NCBI GenBank assembly: GCA_964493245.1
Contig: CAZBNB010000028.1
Coordinates: 1 to 31,740 of the forward strand
DNA: 31,740 nucleotides
Origin: CAZBNB01 sp964493245
GTDB lineage: Bacteria; Pseudomonadota; Gammaproteobacteria; Legionellales; Legionellaceae
Direction of reading: 5' to 3'
The number at the start of each line of letters is the position of its first letter. Within the stretch, counting starts at the first letter, position 1. The notes under the pieces were generated by a model. The model was given only the letters and a program-made list of their open reading frames with translations, did not search any database and was not told the DNA's origin. The position numbers and the translations under genes are program-made. This document shows, one piece after another, positions 17,646-26,720 of the stretch.

Positions 17646-18212
17646 GTGAAAAACATACCAACCGAGCTTGCCAAGCTACATGATATTCATTCACCTGAAC
17701 CCATTTCGTCTTGGATTTTAGCACCGGGATGGTACGTACTGATCGCGTTGTTAATCGGTTTGAGCGCAGCTTTTCTTTACTTTCTTTGGAAGCGACGCTC
17801 ACAACAACAACTCAGACATCATGTTTTAAAAACACTTTCTGCTCTTAAAATAGCGCATCAACAAAAACCGAATAGTCAAAAAACCGCAGCCGCGATTTCC
17901 GAGTTATTACGTCAAGTTGCACTGATGCGCTATCCAAGAGAACAGGTAGCAGGTCTGCAGGGCATAGCGTGGCTTGCGTTTCTTGACCAAACACAGCGGG
18001 CTTCATCACACAACCACACTAAAAAAACCATTGATTTTCTTTGTTTTCAAAACGCTTTACTAAACTATCCGTATCAACCACCACTGCCACCAAAAGAGGC
18101 AAAGACTCAACTCGATCCTTTACTGGAAGCAGCCGGTATTTGGCTGAATCAGCAACTGCTAGCATCGCCGAATCGCAAGCGTATCTCACTTAAAAGGAGA
18201 CGTGATGTTTGA
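17646..18212 (+). CDS. DUF4381 single-pass membrane protein
   Basis: 188 residues from a GTG start, with GAGG at about 17633-17636 upstream. The N-terminus (LAKLHDIHSPEPISSWILAP) is the conserved DUF4381 opening, followed by one transmembrane helix (about residues 29-51) with a Lys-Arg-Arg stop. The remainder is a cytoplasmic helical domain. The family is found almost only in MoxR/Bat operons of proteobacteria. It overlaps the next gene by 8 nt. Confidence 0.88.
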   Translation: MKNIPTELAKLHDIHSPEPISSWILAPGWYVLIALLIGLSAAFLYFLWKRRSQQQLRHHVLKTLSALKIAHQQKPNSQKTAAAISELLRQVALMRYPREQVAGLQGIAWLAFLDQTQRASSHNHTKKTIDFLCFQNALLNYPYQPPLPPKEAKTQLDPLLEAAGIWLNQQLLASPNRKRISLKRRRDV

Positions 18213-19242
18213 ACTTGCAACACCTTGGGCTTTGATAGGATTACTGTTTCCTTTGCTTATTTGGTTTTTATGCCCACGTGCCGCCATGCATTTTTCTGTT
18301 GCCCTCAAAGTGCCTTTCTTTGATGCGCTCCAGCAGCACTTATCGCACGATCGCTTATTCGCGGAGCGCTACAGGCCTTTGTTATGGATATTTGTCAGCT
18401 GGAGCTTGTTCATTATCGCGCTGGCTGGCCCGCGATGGGTTGGCGCACCACGCCCTTTGGCACATGAAGGATACAACATCATGCTGGCATTGGATATTTC
18501 GCCTAGCATGGGTATTAATGACATGATGATGAATCATCGCCGTGACACCCGTCTTGCTGTCGTAAAACGCGCTGCACGTCAATTTGTTGAAGACAGAGTC
18601 GGAGATAACATGGGCTTAATTTTATTTGGTGAACAAGCGTATTTGTTCACGCCGCTGACCTATGACAAACAAACGGTCCTCACACGCTTAGACGATGCCT
18701 CCGTTGGACTGGCTGGTAAATCGACCTCACTGGGAGATGCGCTGGGGTTAGCGATTAAAAAGTTGCAGCAAGTACCTAAAAATGGGCGCATGGTTATTTT
18801 ATTAACGGATGGTGTCAGTAATACGGGCGTTCTTTCACCGCTCAAAGCGGCTGAATTAGCTCATCAGGAGGGCATTACGGTATATACCATCGGCTTACAT
18901 GCTGAAATTGATCCACGATCCTTTAGTGGCTTGTTTTTAAATTCAAATGGTGGCGCTGATTTGGACGAAAAAACCCTGAAAGCCATTGCCAACACCACCG
19001 GTGGACGTTATTTTCGTGCCTCAAATTTACAATCATTAGAAGAAATTTATCAAGAAATTAATAAAATGGCGCGTGTCTCACAGAAAAAAGCCAGTATTCG
19101 GCCGCAACATGATTACACACCGTGGTTTTTAGCGGCAGGATTGGGACTTCTGTTTGTAACCTTGGCCTATCAAAGTGGATTATTGGCTGGTTTGCAATCG
19201 CTTCGCTCCGAAGAAGAGGAGGAGGAGCAACATGTTGCATGA
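18205..19242 (+). CDS. BatA-like VWA membrane protein
   Basis: 345 residues. ATG 18205 is preferred over GTG 18202 because AAAAGGAG ends at 18199. Two N-terminal helices (residues 7-24 and about 58-76) are followed by a periplasmic-type VWA domain with an intact metal-ion-dependent adhesion site: DISPSM at 97-102, a Thr in STSLGDAL, and LLTDGVSN. A C-terminal helix (about nt 19120-19195) anchors it again. Such proteins pair with MoxR and are linked to oxidative or envelope stress in Bacteroides, Francisella and Leptospira. The tail is very acidic and its Glu run is read from the ribosome site of the next gene. Confidence 0.93.
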   Translation: MFELATPWALIGLLFPLLIWFLCPRAAMHFSVALKVPFFDALQQHLSHDRLFAERYRPLLWIFVSWSLFIIALAGPRWVGAPRPLAHEGYNIMLALDISPSMGINDMMMNHRRDTRLAVVKRAARQFVEDRVGDNMGLILFGEQAYLFTPLTYDKQTVLTRLDDASVGLAGKSTSLGDALGLAIKKLQQVPKNGRMVILLTDGVSNTGVLSPLKAAELAHQEGITVYTIGLHAEIDPRSFSGLFLNSNGGADLDEKTLKAIANTTGGRYFRASNLQSLEEIYQEINKMARVSQKKASIRPQHDYTPWFLAAGLGLLFVTLAYQSGLLAGLQSLRSEEEEEEQHVA

Positions 19243-20164
19243 GTTTCATTTCCTACGCCCCTGGTGGTTGTTATCGATGATTCCCATCATTTTTTTAGGT
19301 TATCATTTATCTAAACAAAAACCGGCTCTGCAGGCTTGGCGACATATCTGTGATCCGCAGTTGCTAACTTATTTATTAAAAACCAATGCGAAACCGCAAC
19401 AACCATGGGCATGGTATTTACTCATAAGCAGTTGTCTACTCATGGTTATCGCGCTGGCTGGACCAACTTGGTCAAGACTGCCCGTACCGATCTACCAGTC
19501 CATTAAACCACACGTTATCGTACTCGATCTCTCCGAAGACATGCTGCAACACGATTTATTACCAACCCGTTTAGCACGGGCCAAATTTAAAATTCATGAT
19601 TTGTTACAACATACCGGAATAGGGCAGTTCGGTTTAATTGTCTACACAAGCGAGCCCTTTGTTGTTTCACCTTTAACCAATGACGGTCAAACCATTACGG
19701 CACTGCTACCCGTTTTGGCACCAAACTTAATGCCAGTCCAAGGCAATCGCCTGGATTTAGCACTCAAGGAAGTCTCTCCGCTGCTGTCATCTGCGGGAGC
19801 CAATCATGGCGAAGTGTTGGTCCTCACCGGTAAAATCCCTACGCATGATTCAATCGAAGCAGCTGCTCAATTAGCGCATCAAGGAATATATGTTTCCGTG
19901 ATTCCAATGTTAACCGATCGATTGGCGAATGCACTCTTCAAACCATTAGCAAGAGCAGGACAAGGACATGTTATTGCTTTTTCTCACACCAACCAAGATA
20001 TTGAGCGGTGGTTGTCGAAAACACACACATCGGCTACTTATCAGACCAATACACAAGAAGAGATCCCCTTATGGTATGATGAGGGCCGTTGGTTTCTCCT
20101 TGCTGCTTTAATCCTGCTCATGCCGATTTTTAGACGCGGCTGGTTACAACGACTGATAGGCTAA
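19232..20164 (+). CDS. BatB-like VWA membrane protein with a degenerate metal site
   Basis: 310 residues from ATG 19232, with GGAGGAG at 19221-19227; the upstream ATG at 19175 lies deep inside batA and is rejected. Same layout as its neighbour: N-terminal helices (about 11-24 and 61-77), VWA domain, and a C-terminal helix near residues 288-305. The metal site is altered: DxSxS reads DLSED (residues 99-103), and the usual LTDG becomes LTGK. It has probably lost or changed metal-dependent ligand binding and may act as a structural partner of BatA. It overlaps batA by 11 nt. Confidence 0.9.
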   Translation: MLHEFHFLRPWWLLSMIPIIFLGYHLSKQKPALQAWRHICDPQLLTYLLKTNAKPQQPWAWYLLISSCLLMVIALAGPTWSRLPVPIYQSIKPHVIVLDLSEDMLQHDLLPTRLARAKFKIHDLLQHTGIGQFGLIVYTSEPFVVSPLTNDGQTITALLPVLAPNLMPVQGNRLDLALKEVSPLLSSAGANHGEVLVLTGKIPTHDSIEAAAQLAHQGIYVSVIPMLTDRLANALFKPLARAGQGHVIAFSHTNQDIERWLSKTHTSATYQTNTQEEIPLWYDEGRWFLLAALILLMPIFRRGWLQRLIG

Positions 20165-20168
20165 AACC

Positions 20169-21011
20169 ATGAAAAGAAACGGTTACATAAAAATACTGGT
20201 TGGATGCTTACTGTGCATGTACACCCTGTTTGCCAACGCATTTTCTTGGCAAGATTTATGGCAAAATGCCGATAATCGCGCACAAAAATTGATGCAACAA
20301 GGTCGCTATACGGAAGCACAAGCACAATTCAAACGTGATGATTGGCGAGCAACGGCTGCGTTTCGTGGCAAAAATTATCCTGATGCAGCTGCTTTGTTTA
20401 GCGGGCTCAATCAAGCCGATGGCTACTACAATGCAGGAAACGCATATGCTTATCAAGGACAGTATGAAAAGGCGATTCAAGCTTATAACAAAGCTTTAAC
20501 AATCAACAAACAAAACCAAGATGCCGTCGATAATCGACGTATTGTTGAAGATTTATTAAAAAAACAACGAGCAAAGCAACAAGCACAACAAAATAAACAA
20601 CCGCAAGACCAATCTAATCTAAACAAGCAAGATTCAAAGCAATCGGACGCTTCATCGGCCAATCAAACCGATCACCCTCAGCGTCAATCAACACAATCTC
20701 AACAAAATCAGCAAGAAGCCGCAAAATCTCCTCAAGAAAAAAACGCCGCTGAGGAAAATAAAGCCCCATCAAACGCCTCAAAAGATCAAAAAGAGGAAAA
20801 AGAAGAGAAGAGCCAAGAAACCCCGGATAAACCAGAAAAATCCCCTGAAAAGACACCCGAGAATCAGCCCTCTTCGGCAAAAAGGGATTCTAAAAAAAAT
20901 GGCGAACAACAAAGCACCGATCAATGGTTAAATATGATTCCAGACGATCCAGGCGGCTTATTGCGTGAAAAATTCTTACGTGACTATTTGCGCAGACGAG
21001 GAGAGTCATGA
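20169..21011 (+). CDS. TPR protein of the Bat operon (BatB/BatC-like)
   Basis: 280 residues. An N-terminal signal peptide or anchor (hydrophobic residues 9-24, ending NAFS) exports it to the periplasm. TPR-type helices cover about residues 35-125, including GDGYYNAGNAYAYQGQYEKAIQAYNKAL-like spacing with Tyr-Asn-x-Gly-Asn. Then a low-complexity Gln/Asn/Lys/Glu/Ser linker of about 110 residues follows. The C-terminus carries the family ending: WLNMIPDDPGGLLREKFL then a Tyr/Arg-rich tail. That ending is conserved in Bat TPR proteins. It starts 4 nt after the batB-like gene and overlaps batD by 4 nt (ATGA). Confidence 0.88.
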   Translation: MKRNGYIKILVGCLLCMYTLFANAFSWQDLWQNADNRAQKLMQQGRYTEAQAQFKRDDWRATAAFRGKNYPDAAALFSGLNQADGYYNAGNAYAYQGQYEKAIQAYNKALTINKQNQDAVDNRRIVEDLLKKQRAKQQAQQNKQPQDQSNLNKQDSKQSDASSANQTDHPQRQSTQSQQNQQEAAKSPQEKNAAEENKAPSNASKDQKEEKEEKSQETPDKPEKSPEKTPENQPSSAKRDSKKNGEQQSTDQWLNMIPDDPGGLLREKFLRDYLRRRGES

Positions 21012-22675
21012 AAACATTCCGTAAAATCACCATTACACTCTACTGTCTCATCAGCTATGCATGGGCATTCGCAGGCATTGCGGTTGATGTATCACCAACA
21101 TCGGTGAAGTTAGGTGAAACATTTCGCGTCACACTCACACTCGACGCGATTCAAAACAATGCAACACCCGATTGGCAATCCTTATTAAAGGACTTTGATA
21201 TTTTAGGAACAGAACACAATGTGTCATATACCGTTATCAACGGACAAGCACGCGCGATTAGCCAGTGGAGTATTCTTTTAAAACCGAAGAAAATAGGCAC
21301 CCTGATTATTCCGGCCATCCACATTGGTCAAGGACAATCATTACCCAGCCAAATTGTCGTAGATAAAAATATTCACGCGCCTGAATTGACCGCGCTGGAT
21401 GAAACATCTATTAACGAGTCGGTTTTCTTAGCAAGTGCCGATCAGGATCACCCGTTAATACATCAACAAATCACCTATACTATCCGCTTGTTAACACAAC
21501 AACGCTTACTGGACGCGCAATATAATCCCCCTCATGTCGAAGACGCTTTATTTATTCCCTTAGGTGACGGCCGTCATTATCAAACACAATTCAAAGGAAA
21601 ATTGTATGAAGTTGAAGAGCAACAATACGCTTTATTCCCACAAAAAAGTGGCCCATTAACGATAGAGCCACCCAGTTTAGATGCTTTAGCTTACGGTGAA
21701 GCTGGCCCCTCTCGTATTCGTTTAAAAGCGAAAGCCATCACAATAAATGTTGCACCATTACCCGAAAAGCAATCGATGACTAACTGGCTACCCGCTAGCA
21801 CTGTTGAGCTGAGTGAATCTTACGATACTCTTGAAAAGAAAACCTTGGAAGGGGATACATTAACGCGCACCATTACCTTAAAAGCAAAAGGCACCACCGC
21901 TCAGTTACTACCGGCCATCCCGTTTCGAAACACCGCGCAATACCATGTCTACGCCGAAAAACCAACGACAGAAAACCAAATTAAAAACGGTGCGTTGTGG
22001 GGTAGTATCAACATGCAGGTGACTTATCTTCTGTCACAAGCAGGCCAAGTGATGTTACCGTCAATCAATATCCCTTGGTATAACACCACAACCCATCGCT
22101 ATGAAATGGCATCACTGCCATCAAAGACAATCACGGTGAATATAAGGCCTGGCCGTGGTAGCAAATCCAGCTCAAAAGAACGGAATAACACGGCTGAACT
22201 GTCTAAAAACCCGAGCACACCGCTCTCAACACCCGTACGCATCATCGCACTGCTTATTGGTTTGTTGCTATTGAGTATCGGATGCTATTTTATTTGGCAA
22301 AAAAATCGTCTGGCAACACACACCCATGCACGCCGAAAATTGTCTAAAAAAGAGTCATCATCGGCCATGGAGGCGTCGCTTTCGCTAAAAAGCGCTTGTA
22401 AAAAAAATGACCCGCAACAAGCCCGTATCGCTCTGATTGCCTGGGCAAAAAAACAATGGCCCAATCACACCATATTGAACTTAAACGACATCCCCGTTGA
22501 TGATCCGTCTTTTAAACAAGAGATTCAACGTCTTTCTCAAGCAATCTATGCACCAAAGCCTGATACAGCTTGGTCAGGTAATGCGTTATGGCAATGTATT
22601 ACCGCACAAAAAAGCACGCGCACGCATCGAAAGAAAAAAAATCAAATAAAATTACCACCTATCAACCCAACTTAA
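21008..22675 (+). CDS. BatD-like oxygen-tolerance protein
   Basis: Last gene of the MoxR/Bat operon, 555 residues. Signal peptide (residues about 5-22), then a long periplasmic part with repeated beta-rich domains beginning AVDVSPTSVKLGETFRVTL, the usual BatD opening. One transmembrane helix lies at about nt 22225-22295 (RIIALLIGLLLLSIGC), followed by a basic cytoplasmic tail with a helical domain (Trp-Ala-Lys-Lys, Ala-Lys-rich). In Bacteroides the bat genes were linked to aerotolerance. The role here is inferred from the operon: an envelope complex matured by MoxR. Confidence 0.92.
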   Translation: MKTFRKITITLYCLISYAWAFAGIAVDVSPTSVKLGETFRVTLTLDAIQNNATPDWQSLLKDFDILGTEHNVSYTVINGQARAISQWSILLKPKKIGTLIIPAIHIGQGQSLPSQIVVDKNIHAPELTALDETSINESVFLASADQDHPLIHQQITYTIRLLTQQRLLDAQYNPPHVEDALFIPLGDGRHYQTQFKGKLYEVEEQQYALFPQKSGPLTIEPPSLDALAYGEAGPSRIRLKAKAITINVAPLPEKQSMTNWLPASTVELSESYDTLEKKTLEGDTLTRTITLKAKGTTAQLLPAIPFRNTAQYHVYAEKPTTENQIKNGALWGSINMQVTYLLSQAGQVMLPSINIPWYNTTTHRYEMASLPSKTITVNIRPGRGSKSSSKERNNTAELSKNPSTPLSTPVRIIALLIGLLLLSIGCYFIWQKNRLATHTHARRKLSKKESSSAMEASLSLKSACKKNDPQQARIALIAWAKKQWPNHTILNLNDIPVDDPSFKQEIQRLSQAIYAPKPDTAWSGNALWQCITAQKSTRTHRKKKNQIKLPPINPT

Positions 22676-22688
22676 ATAAGAGATTTGA

Positions 22689-23378
22689 ATGTCACAACGA
22701 GCGATAGTATTACTTTCGGGTGGTTTAGATTCAACCACATGCTTGGCTTATGCACAGTCAAAAAACCTAACCTGCTATGCGTTGAGTTTTGACTACGGCC
22801 AGAAACACCGTGCAGAATTACTGGCAGCAGAACGTATCGCAAAACAGTGTGAAGTGCAACATCGATGTGTTGATTTGGTATCCGTTGGAAAAATGGGTGG
22901 ATCTGCACTGACCGATCATCAACAAGCAGTTGCCGACTATAAAGGAGAATCCAGCCATATTCCCAATACTTATGTTCCCGCTAGAAATACCATTATGCTG
23001 GCAATTGCCTTGGGTTGGGCTGAAGTGTGTGAAGCTGATTCTATTTACATTGGTGTCAGCGCCATAGACTACTCGAACTACCCAGATTGTCGTCCAGAAT
23101 ACATAAGCGCTTTCGCTCACTTAGCCAACTTGGCTACCAAACGCGGTACCGAAGGCAACCCGATTCAAATTGAAACTCCCTTAATCCACCTCAGCAAAGC
23201 GCAAACCATTGCTTTGGGCGCCTCACTGGGTGTCGATTACACTCAAACCATTTCATGCTATCGCGCCACCACGACAGGACTGGCTTGTGGCACTTGTGAT
23301 AGCTGTTGTTTACGAAAAAAAGGCTTTCAAGAGGCCAATATGATTGATCCCACTCGCTACGTTATAGCGGCATCATAA
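22689..23378 (+). CDS. queC: 7-cyano-7-deazaguanine synthase
   Basis: Converts 7-carboxy-7-deazaguanine to preQ0 with ammonia and ATP, in queuosine synthesis for tRNA. 229 residues, the standard size. The PP-loop SGGLDS is at residues 10-15. The YVPARNTIML stretch and the GVSAIDYSNYPDCRPE stretch are typical. The zinc Cys set is Cys190, Cys200, Cys203 and Cys206 (CGTCDSC). It begins 13 nt after batD with only a weak purine-rich ribosome site, so it may be read from the Bat transcript although unrelated in function. No other que gene is in the window. Confidence 0.96.
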   Translation: MSQRAIVLLSGGLDSTTCLAYAQSKNLTCYALSFDYGQKHRAELLAAERIAKQCEVQHRCVDLVSVGKMGGSALTDHQQAVADYKGESSHIPNTYVPARNTIMLAIALGWAEVCEADSIYIGVSAIDYSNYPDCRPEYISAFAHLANLATKRGTEGNPIQIETPLIHLSKAQTIALGASLGVDYTQTISCYRATTTGLACGTCDSCCLRKKGFQEANMIDPTRYVIAAS

Positions 23379-23461
23379 TTGTATGCAAGGCTGTCCACAA
23401 AAGATGCGAAAAATATCATCTCAGACGCTTTTTACATAGACAAGTGATTTTAAAAAATGCA

Positions 23462-23470
23462 TTATCCACA
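23462..23470 (+). promoter_or_regulatory. Perfect DnaA-box-like nonamer
   Basis: TTATCCACA matches the strict DnaA box and sits in an AT-rich part of the 276-bp gap after queC. A poorer copy (CTGTCCACA) lies about 75 bp upstream. Two sites are too few to name an origin. Confidence 0.35.
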
Positions 23471-23600
23471 TTTTGACTGTGTCTCGTGCAACGTTTCACT
23501 GGTTCGATTCTTATGATGCTTAGATTGCGTTCAAATTTACATCATTTGAGCATTCTTTAACATCCAAATGATACAAAGATGAATGCAAGATAAGATGGCA

Positions 23601-23634
23601 TGGTACAGGAGCGAATCAGTGAGTCGTTGTACCA
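23601..23634 (+). other. Hairpin in the leader of the monooxygenase gene
   Basis: TGGTACA at 23601-23607 pairs with TGTACCA at 23628-23634, with a 20-nt loop, 20 nt before the ATG at 23655. It could affect translation; nothing else marks it as a riboswitch. Confidence 0.35.
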
Positions 23635-23654
23635 GTGCAAACATGGAGAAGTAA

Positions 23655-25229
23655 ATGGAGCCGATAAAAATAATCATTATAGGTGCTGGCATCGTAGGAA
23701 ACATGCTGGCCATTCTGTTGAAAAAACAAGGACACGATGTCGAGGTTTATGAAAAAGCAGATCCCCCTGCAGCCAATGCCGCGAATCAAAAATCGATTAA
23801 CCTTGCATTGTCGGCACGAGCAAAGCAAGTTTTTTCCGAAAACGGTCTCTCCTATCCCCAAACAGTACCCATGCATGGGCGCTTAATTCACACGGAAACA
23901 GGTGAAGAAAATGTGCAACTTTATGATGAGCGTACAAACCAATATATAGAGTCGATTGGACGCGCAGCACTAAATCACAGTTTATACGAACAAGCCTTAA
24001 GCCTGGGTGTTGTTTTTCATTTCAATCAAAAACTAGAAAGTATTGATATTGCCAAGCAACAAGCCACTTTTGAATCCACTGATCCATCTCAGCCTGCCAA
24101 AAAGTCGACAGCAGATTATGAGTATTTATTCGGTGCGGATGGCTCTAACTCAAAGGTTGGCAACATATTAGACAAAAGCTGGTCTGCTTCTTATACTCCT
24201 AGCAAAAAATCAGATTGGGTTTATCAAGAATATGAAATTCCAGCAAAAGACGGTGAGTATCAGCTCAGCAACCCAGAGCAATTTCATATTTGGCCAGGAA
24301 AAACAAACGGCGTATTTTTAATTGCGCTGCCGAATGCAGATAAAACGTTTACACTCACTTTATTTTGTAATAAAAAACTAAGTAGAATAAATTTAAACAC
24401 GCTAAAAAAAGAAAATGATATCGCGGCTATCAGGAAAATTATCCATGCGCTGGTACCCGAACAACAGCGCGACTGTATTCCCATCACAACGCCTTTTCAA
24501 CAAAATCCCGTGTCATCGATTTACCAACGAAATTCGATGCATTGGCACGAAGATGCTGAAAACCCCCGAATCTGTTTAGTAGGAGATTCCGCTGCTGGCG
24601 CTAATCCCTTTTTAGGTATCGGTATGAATACCGGCGTTGAAAGTGCAGCCATCTTAGCTCATATGTTTAAAAGTTCCGGTTTTAATCTTAAAACATACGC
24701 CCAAAAACGCATGCTTTGCACAAAAGCGGTTCAAGACGCGTCAGCCGACAATGCAACCACGTTAAATCGTTCCGTTGTCGATGCGGATCAAAATCTGAAG
24801 CGAATACTGAGTAATTATCTAGAAGCGAGTTTTCCGAACGTATATATAGACTCTCACTCAATGTATTCTTTTACCCTTCTTCCAGAGGTAGAAGTTCGTT
24901 TTCGTGAGTTATATCAAAAAAATTTAATTTCAAGACTGTTAAATAATTTACGCTCCAGCTTGGAAGAAGCGGCCCAAGAAACGAGCGAGCTTTCCCTCAA
25001 CTTAGACGAGTATGAGCAGGTTCAGAAAGAAATCGTTCAGTATCGCGAAGAAATAAAAAAGTTCCGAGAAACACACAAAGATAAGATATTATATCATCCC
25101 AGCTATGCAGATGCCCCTCTGCCAAAAGTGGCCAGTCAAAGTGGAAAATTTAGCAATAAACAAAATAACTCTCCGAACGTAGGACCATATAGTCCCACCC
25201 TTAGTTATCTAGGCTCGTATGGATTTTAG
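23655..25229 (+). CDS. FAD-dependent monooxygenase, kynurenine 3-monooxygenase-like
   Basis: 524 residues. N-terminal Rossmann fold with GAGIVG (residues 10-15), then the KMO-type stretches SINLALSARAKQ, MHGRLIH and YIESIGRAALN; ADGSNSKV and the flavin ribityl site GDSAAGANPFLGIGMN follow (from Gly310). FTLLPEVEVRF near residue 415 matches the KMO phrase containing Tyr-Asn-Tyr-x-Glu. The KMO-type order of motifs is the best family guide; the reaction on kynurenine is not proven, since residues differ at several places (for example GDSAAG for GDAAH). A C-terminal extension of about 100 residues has a short coiled coil (about nt 24950-25080) and a Ser/Tyr/Pro-rich end. No other tryptophan-catabolism gene is nearby. 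GGAG lies 9 nt before the ATG. A palindromic element follows its stop. Confidence 0.82.
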   Translation: MEPIKIIIIGAGIVGNMLAILLKKQGHDVEVYEKADPPAANAANQKSINLALSARAKQVFSENGLSYPQTVPMHGRLIHTETGEENVQLYDERTNQYIESIGRAALNHSLYEQALSLGVVFHFNQKLESIDIAKQQATFESTDPSQPAKKSTADYEYLFGADGSNSKVGNILDKSWSASYTPSKKSDWVYQEYEIPAKDGEYQLSNPEQFHIWPGKTNGVFLIALPNADKTFTLTLFCNKKLSRINLNTLKKENDIAAIRKIIHALVPEQQRDCIPITTPFQQNPVSSIYQRNSMHWHEDAENPRICLVGDSAAGANPFLGIGMNTGVESAAILAHMFKSSGFNLKTYAQKRMLCTKAVQDASADNATTLNRSVVDADQNLKRILSNYLEASFPNVYIDSHSMYSFTLLPEVEVRFRELYQKNLISRLLNNLRSSLEEAAQETSELSLNLDEYEQVQKEIVQYREEIKKFRETHKDKILYHPSYADAPLPKVASQSGKFSNKQNNSPNVGPYSPTLSYLGSYGF

Positions 25230-25637
25230 GAGCTGTGAGTTAACTTTTAAATGACTAACTAGGCAACGTCTCTGACGTTTTTATAGAAAAGATTTGATTT
25301 TGAATTAGTCAAAAAATTTTCAACTTCACCTCGATCTGCCCCCTCTCCCGCGATAGGAACTTTGATAATATCATGATGCCTGTCGCGGGAGAGGGTTGGG
25401 GAGAGGGAAATTGAAAATTTTTTGACTAATTCAAAATCAAATCTTTTCTATAAAAACGTCAAGAACATTGCCTATAATAACTTGAATTTGCAGGATTTTT
25501 GAGTATTTAGCGCGCATGTTCGTCATAGGAAGCGGAAGCAAACAGCATTACAGACGATGCGTACATTTGTTATGAAATCACATTGCGCACACAAAGAACA
25601 TTATATGCTCATAATGTGGTATAGTAGGTTTGATCTA
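25230..25637. other. Gene-free stretch between the monooxygenase gene and recF
   Basis: These 408 bp separate two convergent genes. The left half is the palindromic element at 25260-25473. The right half holds no ORF or promoter that I can support; a weak hairpin (ACATTAT at 25598-25604 with ATAATGT at 25611-25617) lies just past the recF stop and could help end leftward transcription. Confidence 0.8.
25260..25473. mobile_element. MITE-like palindromic element with perfect 50-bp arms
   Basis: 25274-25323 and 25411-25460 are exact inverted copies (50 of 50). Outside them TAGGCAA at 25260-25266 pairs imperfectly with TTGCCTA at 25468-25474, lengthening the arms to about 64 bp. The inner part has a second GC-rich stem, CCCTCTCCCGCG against CGCGGGAGAGGG. 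No ORF. This is the structure of a non-autonomous inverted-repeat element. The GC-rich core is nearly the same as the one at the right edge of the window. Confidence 0.8.
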
Positions 25638-26720
25638 TTACGCGGGAGAAGGGAGGGAGCAATCGAATATCCGTCCTTCTTGTAACGCATACGCTTGCCC
25701 TGCCTGTACAATTGGCATATTCAATAGAGGTTCCATCCCAATCGTCGTAATAAACAGTTGCCCCGAAACATCCATCAAGCACGCCATTAATCGTTGTAGA
25801 TGCATCGCATCCAACTCTGATGACACATCATCAAATAAATAAATACAAGGCTTTGATAATAAATGCGCTTGCGCCAATTTTAACGCGATCAAAATAATTT
25901 TTTGTTGTCCACGAGACAGGCTGGTTTTTGCTTTTGACGCATTGGAGTCAAGTAAAATATCTGCTTGATGCGGCCCAGAATGGGTAAACTGCCGTTGACA
26001 ATCTAAAGCAAATTGATCTTTCAAAATAGCCGACAAGGGCTTGCCCGTCTGCTTTTTATCCCAGCCGCGATAATATTGAATCTGGCAGGGTGTGTCGGTT
26101 AACTTTGCCAAATAAACTTGAAACCAATGACTTAAATCTTGTATATAAGCCGTACGCAAAACATCCAGCACCTCGGCCATCTCAACCAATATATTGTCCC
26201 AAGGCAACACAGATTGATAGGCTGCTTTTTGACGCAACAGCGCATTACGTTGTTTTAACGCCTGTTTGTATTCCCGCCAAGTTTCATGATAAGCATGTTT
26301 CACGTGAAACATTCCCCAATCTAAAATAGCACGCCGAACAGAGGGACCGGCATCAATAATTTGGAAAATGTCTTGATAGACTAACTGACAAGGAAGATAG
26401 CGGGCTAAATCACTGCTACGCAAACAAGGTTGTTGATTAATACGAACTTGTGTCATACCTGCTAAGGTCTTTTGTAAACTCACTGAATCCATAGCTTGCG
26501 TGCGAGCGAATACCGTCGAAGCATCTTGTTCGTACTGAATTAACGGAGCCGTTTCACGCGTACGAAATGATCGCCCACTACTCAATAAATAAATAGCCTC
26601 TAATATACTCGTCTTACCACTGCCATTAGGGCCATAAAAAAAATTGATACGTGGATGCAAGTCAAGCTGCATGGCATCAATATTGCGTAAGTGATGAATA
26701 TTTAAGGTTGTGAGTGTCAT
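25638..26720 (-). CDS. recF: DNA replication and repair protein RecF
   Basis: 360 residues, the usual length. An SMC-like ATPase that loads RecA at gapped DNA with RecO and RecR. Walker A GPNGSGKT is at residues 30-37, the ABC signature is LSRGQQK, and Walker B plus D-loop is IYLFDDVSSELD. The SGRSFRT stretch after Walker A is typical of RecF. Its start overlaps the dnaN stop (ATGA), so the two are translationally coupled. Confidence 0.97.
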   Translation of the reverse strand: MTLTTLNIHHLRNIDAMQLDLHPRINFFYGPNGSGKTSILEAIYLLSSGRSFRTRETAPLIQYEQDASTVFARTQAMDSVSLQKTLAGMTQVRINQQPCLRSSDLARYLPCQLVYQDIFQIIDAGPSVRRAILDWGMFHVKHAYHETWREYKQALKQRNALLRQKAAYQSVLPWDNILVEMAEVLDVLRTAYIQDLSHWFQVYLAKLTDTPCQIQYYRGWDKKQTGKPLSAILKDQFALDCQRQFTHSGPHQADILLDSNASKAKTSLSRGQQKIILIALKLAQAHLLSKPCIYLFDDVSSELDAMHLQRLMACLMDVSGQLFITTIGMEPLLNMPIVQAGQAYALQEGRIFDCSLPSPA

